Origin: Collinsella sp.
Lineage (GTDB): Bacteria; Actinomycetota; Coriobacteriia; Coriobacteriales; Coriobacteriaceae
Direction of reading: 5' to 3'
Assembly: GCA_019414265.1 (NCBI GenBank)
Contig: DXMJ01000010.1
Location: forward strand, 1 to 19,691
Length of the DNA stretch: 19,691 bases
A program made the translations under genes and the position numbers. The notes below the pieces were generated by a model. The model made no database searches and had not been told where the DNA came from. It saw only the letters and a program-made list of their open reading frames with translations. Numbering within the stretch: position 1 is the stretch's first letter; each line of letters begins with the position of its first letter. Below, piece after piece: positions 14,199 to 19,691 of the stretch.

Positions 14199-14777
14199 CT
14201 AGGCGAAGGTGATCTCGCCGTTCTCGCAGTCCATATCGGCGATACGGGCCAGGCTCTCAACGCGGAAGCCGCGCTTGCGGAGCTTATCGCCACCGCCTTG
14301 GAAGCCCTTCTCCACCGCAATGCCAATACCAGATACCTCGGCACCCGCAGCCTCACAGATCTTGATAAGACCCTCGAGCGCGCAGCCGTTGGCCAGGAAG
14401 TCGTCGATAATCAGGACCTTGTCGCCCTCGGACAGGAAGCGCTTGCCAACGATAACCGGGTACTCCTTCTGCTTGGTAAAGGAGTAGATGGTCGTGGCAT
14501 ACTGCTCGCCGTCGAGGTTGATGGACTGTGCCTTCTTGGCAAAGACCACCGGCACGCCACCAAAATGCTGGGCCGCAATGCAAGCCATGCCAATGCCCGA
14601 AGCCTCGATCGTCAGGATCTTGTTGATCTCGACACCCTCGAACAGACGGGCCCACTCGGCGCCCATATGGTCGAACAGCTCAACGTCGCACTGGTGGTTG
14701 AGGAAGGCATCAACCTTAAGGACGTTACCGGCCTTTACGATGCCGTCATGGCGAATACGATCCTCAAGCTCCTGCAT
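14199..14777 (-). CDS. xpt: Xanthine phosphoribosyltransferase
   Basis: This 192-aa purine salvage enzyme converts xanthine and PRPP to XMP. The PRPP-binding motif VLIIDDFLANG (121-131) and the Xpt-type segments ILTIEASGIGMACIAA and FAKKAQSINL match the family at normal length. The ATG at 14777 is preceded by AAGGGG. The 159 nt upstream contain no recognisable purine riboswitch, although xpt is often under one. A palindromic terminator follows the gene. Confidence 0.93.
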   Translation of the reverse strand: MQELEDRIRHDGIVKAGNVLKVDAFLNHQCDVELFDHMGAEWARLFEGVEINKILTIEASGIGMACIAAQHFGGVPVVFAKKAQSINLDGEQYATTIYSFTKQKEYPVIVGKRFLSEGDKVLIIDDFLANGCALEGLIKICEAAGAEVSGIGIAVEKGFQGGGDKLRKRGFRVESLARIADMDCENGEITFA

Positions 14778-14936
14778 GGCGCAACCCCTTCTCGCGGCAA
14801 CGATACCGCGCGATTAATAAACCTTGTTCGATAGTCTACCACGGACCGACCCCCGCCCGCCCCACAAGCCGCATCGCACTATAAAGCTGCAAGACCAGTA
14901 GATAAGCCCGATTCTTGGCAAGCCTGCCACCACAAG

Positions 14937-16241
14937 CTAATGGCGGGCGCGCATCCTCACCAAACGCACCATGGCGAGCGCAAATCCCACAGCGGCCACA
15001 GCCATGAGCACGTAGAACACCGAGCGAAAGCCAAACAGGAACACATCCGGACGGCCTGCAACAAAACTGGTCACGGCCTCGCCCATCGCCATGCTCATCT
15101 GCCCATACAGGATATTCGACGCCACCGTAATGCCGAGTGCCATGCCGGCGTAGCGCGCCAAACTGCCCAAGCTGCCTGCAAAACCAAGTGCCTCGCGCGG
15201 GGCTGAACCCATATACAGCGAGTTGTTGGGGCTCTGGAAAATCGACGTACCGCACGACATAAATGCGACGCAGCACACGATCACAGGGATAGAAGAGCGC
15301 TCGTCGAGCGTGCTCACCGCGAAGAGGCCGCACACGTACACGCCCAGACCAACCGCCGTAGGACCCTCGCAGCCAACACGGTCCGAAACCGTTCCCGAAA
15401 GCGGGCCGATAAAGGCATTCACCATCGGCAGTGCCAAAAACAGCAGGCCCGAAACGTCAGACCCAAACCCATGAGCATCCTGAAAATAGAACGGCAGGAT
15501 AAACTCGGATGCGCCAATGCCAACGAACACGATGAGCATGCAGGCAAGGTTGATGGTGAAGGCCGAATTTGCAAAACAGCGACGAGCGGCCTCGATCAGG
15601 GACATGGGGCGCTCGCCAGCCTCCGGCTTAACATGCGGCAGCGTGTAGAGCCCCACGATAAACGAGATGACGCCAATGGGTAGGTTGATGAGGAAGATGC
15701 TCTCCCAGGGAAAGCTTGCCACCAGCATACCGCCGAGCACGGGGCCACACATCATGCCGAGGGCCACGAAGGTCGCGAGAATACCCATAGCACGACCGCG
15801 CTCGCGCGCCGGAAACGACTCGGTGATGATACCCATGTTGTTGGCCATGGCCGCCGCGCAACCGATACCCTGAACAATGCGTGCCAGAATAAGAACCTCG
15901 AGCGAGGCCGAAAGGCCACAAAGCAGCGAGCCAACCGTAAAGACGATGACGCCCAGCTGGAACACATTCACCTTGCCGCGCACGTCGCCCAGACGGCCAA
16001 ACGGCAACATAGCCACGCAAGTCGCAAGCAGATACACCGAGCTTACCAGCTGGATGCGATCGAGGCCCACGCCCAGCTCCTTTTGCATCACGGGCAGCGC
16101 CACGGTCACGACGGTCGAATCCAGACACACCATAAACGTCATGATGAGCACGGTAAACAGAATCGCCCATTTATTCTTGCCATGGGTGTCGCCCTCAAGG
16201 GCAATGTGCTCGCGGCGCAGCTGCTCTGCGGTTTTCTCCAT
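14937..16241 (-). CDS. MFS transporter of the DHA2 (EmrB/QacA-like) drug-exporter group
   Basis: This 434-aa proton-coupled membrane transporter carries the DHA2 signature LDSTVVTVALPVMQKEL in the first helix, motif A GRLGDVRGK after helix 2 and a helix-5 motif-C-like GMMCGPVLGG. At 434 aa it is shorter than most 14-helix DHA2 proteins. The ATG at 16241 is 5 nt after AAAGGA; upstream in-frame starts run into the terminator of the preceding gene. It appears to be a single-gene unit and the substrate cannot be told from sequence. Confidence 0.85.
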   Translation of the reverse strand: MEKTAEQLRREHIALEGDTHGKNKWAILFTVLIMTFMVCLDSTVVTVALPVMQKELGVGLDRIQLVSSVYLLATCVAMLPFGRLGDVRGKVNVFQLGVIVFTVGSLLCGLSASLEVLILARIVQGIGCAAAMANNMGIITESFPARERGRAMGILATFVALGMMCGPVLGGMLVASFPWESIFLINLPIGVISFIVGLYTLPHVKPEAGERPMSLIEAARRCFANSAFTINLACMLIVFVGIGASEFILPFYFQDAHGFGSDVSGLLFLALPMVNAFIGPLSGTVSDRVGCEGPTAVGLGVYVCGLFAVSTLDERSSIPVIVCCVAFMSCGTSIFQSPNNSLYMGSAPREALGFAGSLGSLARYAGMALGITVASNILYGQMSMAMGEAVTSFVAGRPDVFLFGFRSVFYVLMAVAAVGFALAMVRLVRMRARH

Positions 16242-16267
16242 ATCCATCCTTTCGAGTGGCGCAACGC

Positions 16268-16314
16268 AAAAACGGGGCCCCAATCGCCTGCAAACAGTCG
16301 CGATTGGGGTCCCG
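16268..16314 (-). terminator. Intrinsic terminator after the sulfhydrylase gene
   Basis: CGGGACCCCAATCGC pairs with GCGATTGGGGCCCCG (15 positions, one A-C mismatch) around a 12-nt loop and is followed by TTTTTGC on the minus strand. It ends the metY-like gene and lies just upstream of the MFS gene. Confidence 0.88.
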
Positions 16315-16382
16315 CCTACGGAATCGGAACGAAAGGTCGCCGAAGCTTTCTGCCAGCATCGGCGCCTCGCACGAACGCTAGC

Positions 16383-17666
16383 CTAGCACTGCTCGAGTGC
16401 CTGCTCAAGGTCGGCAATCAGATCGGCCGTGTCCTCGAGGCCGCACGACAGGCGCACCATGTCGGCGGAGATGCCACAGGCGATGAGCTCCTCATCGTTC
16501 ATCTGGCGATGGGTGGCGTTTGCCGGATGCAAGCAGCAGGTGCGCGCGTCGGCCACGTGCGTGGCGATCTGGGCGAGTTTGAGGCTCTTCATGAAGGTCT
16601 CGGCCGCCGCGCGACCACCGTTAAAGCCGAAGCTCACGACGCCGCAGGTACCGTTGGGCATGTACTTCTGAGCCATGTCATAGTACTTATCGCCCTCCAG
16701 GCCCGGATAGCTCACGAAGCGTACCTTGGGATGGCTCTGCAGGAACTTGGCAACGGCCAGGCCGTTCTCGCAATGACGCGGCATGCGCACATGCAGGCTC
16801 TCGAGCGAGCTGTTCAGGAAGAAGGCCGCCTGAGGGTTCTGCATGGGGCCGAGGTCGCGCATAAGCTGCGCGGTGGCCTTGGTAATAAAGGCGCCCTCGC
16901 GACCGAACTTCTCGGCATAGGTCACGCCGTGGTAGCTCTCGTCGGGCGTGGTGAGACCCGGGAACTTGTCCGCATGGGCCATCCAGTCAAACTGGCCGTG
17001 ATCGACGATCACGCCACCCAGGTAGGCCGCATGGCCATCCATGTACTTAGTGGTGGAGTGCGTGACGATGTCGGCGCCCCACTCAAAGGGACGGCACATC
17101 ACGGGCGTCGGGAAGGTGTTGTCGACCATCAGCGGTACGCCGTGGTCGTGCGCGGCCTTGGCAAAGCGCTCAATATCGAGCACGGCGAGGGCGGGGTTGG
17201 CGATCGTCTCGCCAAAGACGAGCTTGGTGTTGGGCTGGAAGGCTGCCTCGAGCTCCTCGTCGGTGCAGTCGGGGGCAACGAACGTGCAGGTCAAGCCCAT
17301 ATGACCCATGGTATGGGCAAGCAGGTTGTAGGTACCGCCGTAGATGGCAGAGCTTGCGACCACGTGATCGCCGGCACCGGCCACGTTAAAAATCGCGAGG
17401 AAGTTCGCAGCCATGCCCGAGCTCGTGAGCATCGCAGCGGTACCGCCCTCCATCTCGCAGATCTTGGCAGCAACCAAATCGCACGTAGGGTTCTGCAGAC
17501 GGCTGTAGAAATAGCCCGACTCCTCTAGGTCAAACAGCTTGCCCATGTGCTCCGACGTGTCGTACTTCCACGTGGTGGACTGGTAGATGGGCACCTGGCG
17601 CGGCTCCGCATCTCCCGGGTGATAGCCGCCCTGAACACATGTGGTACCGATGGTCTGCTCGCTCAT
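16383..17666 (-). CDS. metY: O-acetylhomoserine sulfhydrylase (aminocarboxypropyltransferase)
   Basis: This 427-aa PLP enzyme of the Cys/Met metabolism family forms homocysteine from O-acetylhomoserine and sulfide. Its Schiff-base lysine is Lys207 in HSTTKYMDGH. Other family features are YQSTTWKYDT, YSRLQNPT (54-61, residues that contact the neighbouring subunit's cofactor), SSGMAA (82-87) and VDNTFPTP (181-188). The length fits MetY rather than the shorter cystathionine gamma-synthase. The ATG at 17666 follows GGGAG. No SAM riboswitch or T-box is visible upstream. Methionine gamma-lyase is a less likely alternative. Confidence 0.88.
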   Translation of the reverse strand: MSEQTIGTTCVQGGYHPGDAEPRQVPIYQSTTWKYDTSEHMGKLFDLEESGYFYSRLQNPTCDLVAAKICEMEGGTAAMLTSSGMAANFLAIFNVAGAGDHVVASSAIYGGTYNLLAHTMGHMGLTCTFVAPDCTDEELEAAFQPNTKLVFGETIANPALAVLDIERFAKAAHDHGVPLMVDNTFPTPVMCRPFEWGADIVTHSTTKYMDGHAAYLGGVIVDHGQFDWMAHADKFPGLTTPDESYHGVTYAEKFGREGAFITKATAQLMRDLGPMQNPQAAFFLNSSLESLHVRMPRHCENGLAVAKFLQSHPKVRFVSYPGLEGDKYYDMAQKYMPNGTCGVVSFGFNGGRAAAETFMKSLKLAQIATHVADARTCCLHPANATHRQMNDEELIACGISADMVRLSCGLEDTADLIADLEQALEQC

Positions 17667-17896
17667 ATCTTGCTCCCTTGCCTGGGTTACGTTTTATTCG
17701 GTTCACGATACCGCTACCCTGCACCCCTCTCAACCCATCCCCAAGGTAGGTTATGGGACAAATTGATCCGGGGCATTTATCTCAAGCCTTGGACATTTGC
17801 TCGATAGATAAAAATGAGGCATCCATGAAGCTCTCGATGATTACACGCACCGCCACGGGTACCATAGGCGGGTACACCGTGACCAAGGAGACAACG
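17667..17896. other. Divergent intergenic region between metY and the C_GCAxxG_C_C gene
   Basis: About 230 nt with no convincing ORF. A possible alternative start (ATG 17825 with GAGG upstream) lies in frame with the downstream gene. I see no riboswitch, strong promoter pair or long palindrome here. Confidence 0.4.
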
Positions 17897-18343
17897 ATGA
17901 AGCAAATCGATACGGCCCAGCTCGACATCACCGCCTGTCAGGCTCAGGCTGCCGAATACCACGCCCGTGGCTTTAACTGCGCGCAGGCCGTCGCCTGCAC
18001 GCTCGCACCTGCCGTCGGACTCGACCCCCAGGTCGCCTTTACCCTCACCGAGGGCTTTGGTGCCGGCATGGGCGGCATGACCGAAACCTGCGGCGCCATC
18101 TCGGGCGCCGTGGCCATCATGGGCTTCGTGATGAGCGACGGCATGGAAAACCCCAAGACCAAAGGCCAGACCTACAAGCTGTCGCGTGAAATTGCCAAGC
18201 GTTTTGGCGAGAAGAATACGACGACCGTCTGCGGCACGCTCAAGGGCATCGGATCGGATAAGGGTCCGCTCCGCAGCTGCCCCGGTTGCATCGACGATGC
18301 CGTCGAGATCGCCTGCGATGTGCTAAAGCAGCTCGCCGAGTAG
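17897..18343 (+). CDS. C_GCAxxG_C_C family redox protein
   Basis: This 148-aa protein belongs to the family named for its spaced cysteine pattern: Cys28 (FNCAQAV), Cys65 in TCGAISG, Cys112 (VCGTLKG) and Cys128/Cys131 (CPGC). Such proteins are common in anaerobes and thought to be redox-active or metal-binding; no reaction is established. The ATG at 17897 has AAGGAG 6-7 nt upstream and is preferred. A second in-frame ATG at 17825, with GAGG upstream, would add 24 residues of low-complexity character. Neighbours are divergent metY and convergent yigZ. Confidence 0.85.
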   Translation: MKQIDTAQLDITACQAQAAEYHARGFNCAQAVACTLAPAVGLDPQVAFTLTEGFGAGMGGMTETCGAISGAVAIMGFVMSDGMENPKTKGQTYKLSREIAKRFGEKNTTTVCGTLKGIGSDKGPLRSCPGCIDDAVEIACDVLKQLAE

Positions 18344-18350
18344 ACAGCAT

Positions 18351-18407
18351 CAACATAAAACGACGGCCGGCGCGCTTGGGATCCATCCAAAAGCACGCCG
18401 GCCGTCG
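18351..18407 (-). terminator. Terminator of the YigZ gene, shared by convergent genes
   Basis: A perfect 12-bp stem CGACGGCCGGCG / CGCCGGCCGTCG, extended by GCTT/AAGC after one mismatch, is followed by TTTTATGTT on the minus strand, just after the yigZ stop. It lies 17 nt after the convergent C_GCAxxG gene and may block that transcript too, though no U-run exists in that direction. Confidence 0.8.
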
Positions 18408-18410
18408 CCT

Positions 18411-19046
18411 TCAGAACTCGGCAAATTCGGGAGCGCCGACCTCGATCTCCTCGCGTCCCGCCATAAGCTCGCGCATCTTGGCGCAAAATGGCTCCTGCTC
18501 CCCCGCCTTAAATACCAAGTGAAGTGTAACGGTATCCGCGTAATCGGTATCCGAAACCTTGGCACCCGAATCCTGTGCCAAGCGAAGCACCTGCTCATAC
18601 TGCGGATAGGCCACATGCACGTCAACCGGCACGACACTCGTCATCTCGACGATCTGCCCGGCCTCCTGAGCCGCGGCCACCGCCGCCTGCGTTGCCGCAG
18701 TATAGGCGCGCACCAAGCCACCAGGCCCCAACAGCGTGCCACCAAAATAGCGCGTCACCACGCAGCAAACATTTTTGAGCCCCGCACCGCGCAGCACCTC
18801 GAGCGTCGGCATGCCGCTCGTGCGGCTCGGCTCACCATCATCGCTCTGGCGCTCGCGCCCATCGACCAAAATCCACGCGGGAACATTGTGTCGAGCGTCG
18901 TAATGACGCTTGCGAACCATCTCGATAAAGGCATTCGCCTCATCCTCGGACTCAATATGGACCAGCTGGGCAATAAACCGGCTCTTGCGGTCCACAAACT
19001 CGCCCGAAGCCTCAATATTCGATTGCAGAGTAAAATAGCTGTCCAA
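18411..19046 (-). CDS. yigZ: YigZ/IMPACT family protein
   Basis: This protein is about 211 aa with a conserved N-terminal UPF0029 domain: KSRFIAQLVHIESEDEA, DDGEPSRTSGMP (the usual DDGEP.GTAG..) and VVTRYFGGTLLGPGGLVRAY, followed by a DUF1949-like C-terminal domain. The biochemical role is uncertain; eukaryotic IMPACT relatives act in translation control. The start is a TTG, at 19046 (5 nt after GAGGGG) or the adjacent TTG at 19049; the first fits ribosome spacing better. A terminator follows directly. Confidence 0.88.
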   Translation of the reverse strand: MDSYFTLQSNIEASGEFVDRKSRFIAQLVHIESEDEANAFIEMVRKRHYDARHNVPAWILVDGRERQSDDGEPSRTSGMPTLEVLRGAGLKNVCCVVTRYFGGTLLGPGGLVRAYTAATQAAVAAAQEAGQIVEMTSVVPVDVHVAYPQYEQVLRLAQDSGAKVSDTDYADTVTLHLVFKAGEQEPFCAKMRELMAGREEIEVGAPEFAEF

Positions 19047-19128
19047 CAAAGCCCCTCAAACACAAGCAAAGCAACAAACAGCCTCAATAATACGGCAAAG
19101 ACCGTATCGATTGTTAGGGTAACAAAAA

Positions 19129-19493
19129 TGCCAAGTGGGCCTATAAGCCGGGTTCTGTCGTGAACGGTCATTTATCTTGTCTGCACGTTACCATGCAGCT
19201 CCACGCACGCTACCCGAACGCGGACCGGGCCGGCCCATAGCGTTCCTATTCGCGCTTGCTCCGGATGGGGCTTGCCAAGCCGCCGTGTTGCCACGACGCT
19301 GGTGGTCTCTTACACCACCGTTTCAGCTTTTCCCTTTACGCCTTGCGGCGCAGGTGGGAGTCTTCTTTTCTGCGGCGCTTTCCGTCGGATCACTCCGCCC
19401 GGCCGTTAGCCGGCATCCCGCCCTCTGGAGCCCGGACTTTCCTCACGCGTGCTGCAAGCAGCACATCGCGCGACCGTCTGGCCCACTCAGCAG
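19129..19493 (-). ncRNA. rnpB: RNase P RNA, bacterial class A
   Basis: The catalytic RNA that removes 5' leaders from pre-tRNAs. On the minus strand the conserved 5' core GAGGAAAGTCCGGGCTCC and the 3' core ACAGAACCCGGCTTATAGGC are clear, about 300 nt apart. The ends pair as helix P1: TGCTGAGTGGGCC at 19480-19492 with GGCCCACTTGGCA at 19129-19141, 13 bp with two G-U pairs. TTTTTG follows at the 3' end. Boundaries are set from P1 and the promoter and are good to a few bases. Confidence 0.95.
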
Positions 19494-19499
19494 TGCAAG

Positions 19500-19505
19500 A
19501 GTGTA
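19500..19505 (-). promoter_or_regulatory. -10 element of the rnpB promoter
   Basis: TACACT preceded by TGC, an extended -10, on the minus strand. It lies 6 nt before position 19493, matching the RNA 5' end expected from helix P1. TTGCCT 15 bp upstream could be a weak -35. Confidence 0.6.
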
Positions 19506-19628
19506 GCACACCGTTGCCGCAGGCAATGGCACAACACAAGCGTTCGACACGATAAACCAAGAACCGCGCTATGCAGTACAATAGAGTCGTCGATGGGCAA
19601 CGTCGTCAGTCGAGACACGATCGCGCTC

Positions 19629-19678
19629 CGCACCCCTCCGTCTACTCGGTGCGTTCCCGCCTCCTCCCCGAGGCGGGA
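19629..19678. other. Tandem hairpins upstream of rnpB at the window end
   Basis: Two adjacent inverted repeats are present: CGCACC/GGTGCG (19629-19653) and TCCCGCCTC/GAGGCGGGA (19655-19678, 6-nt loop). On the plus strand TTTTT follows 8 nt later, at the window edge. They may terminate or structure a transcript that runs past the edge. No ORF explains 19510-19691. Confidence 0.45.
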
Positions 19679-19691
19679 TGTCGGCATTTTT

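Noticed and set aside
14778..14936. Purine riboswitch upstream of xpt
   Set aside because: The conserved three-way-junction sequences are absent; only a weak promoter-like AT-rich segment is seen.
17667..17824. SAM riboswitch or T-box upstream of metY
   Set aside because: None of the conserved core sequences or a leader terminator is visible.

Overview
The window reads as a GC-rich chromosome segment of an anaerobic actinobacterium, most likely a Coriobacteriia member such as Collinsella. This is inferred from base composition, protein character (double-cubane reductases, a C_GCAxxG_C_C protein, a selenocysteine SelD) and gene mix. No 16S rRNA or other decisive taxonomic marker is present. 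There are no CRISPR arrays, insertion sequences, phage genes or tRNAs.

Positions 1-5460 (all minus strand) hold a selenium/redox cluster. In transcription order it is: a 22-codon leader ORF with its own promoter and hairpins (5283-5410), two paralogous double-cubane 2-hydroxyacyl-CoA-dehydratase-like reductases (3840-5123 and 2526-3689), their ATP-dependent activase (1606-2370), selD (486-1535) and yedF (1-425, cut by the window edge). selD carries an in-frame UGA at codon 17, exactly at the catalytic Cys17 of E. coli SelD, followed by SECIS-like hairpins, so SelD is itself a selenoprotein. Two copies of a roughly 95-bp structured element, related by compensatory base changes, sit in the two gaps that follow the reductase genes.

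Positions 5553-10966 (minus) hold a molybdenum cluster: moeA and moaB/mogA, a terminator, then modA, modB and modC. ModB is about twice the usual length because of an N-terminal signal peptide and exported domain. Two inverted repeats lie on the modA promoter. The pairing of Mo uptake/cofactor genes with selenium genes fits a cell that makes Mo/W-selenoenzymes such as formate dehydrogenase, but no such enzyme is in the window.

Positions 10967-19691 are mixed housekeeping. On the plus strand are a CLC anion transporter with fluoride-type motifs, a diacylglycerol-kinase-like lipid kinase and a C_GCAxxG_C_C redox protein. On the minus strand are a small GGQ release-factor-like protein, xanthine phosphoribosyltransferase, a DHA2-type MFS exporter, O-acetylhomoserine sulfhydrylase, a YigZ/IMPACT protein and the RNase P RNA (rnpB). 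Several intergenic palindromes act as terminators or REP-like elements.
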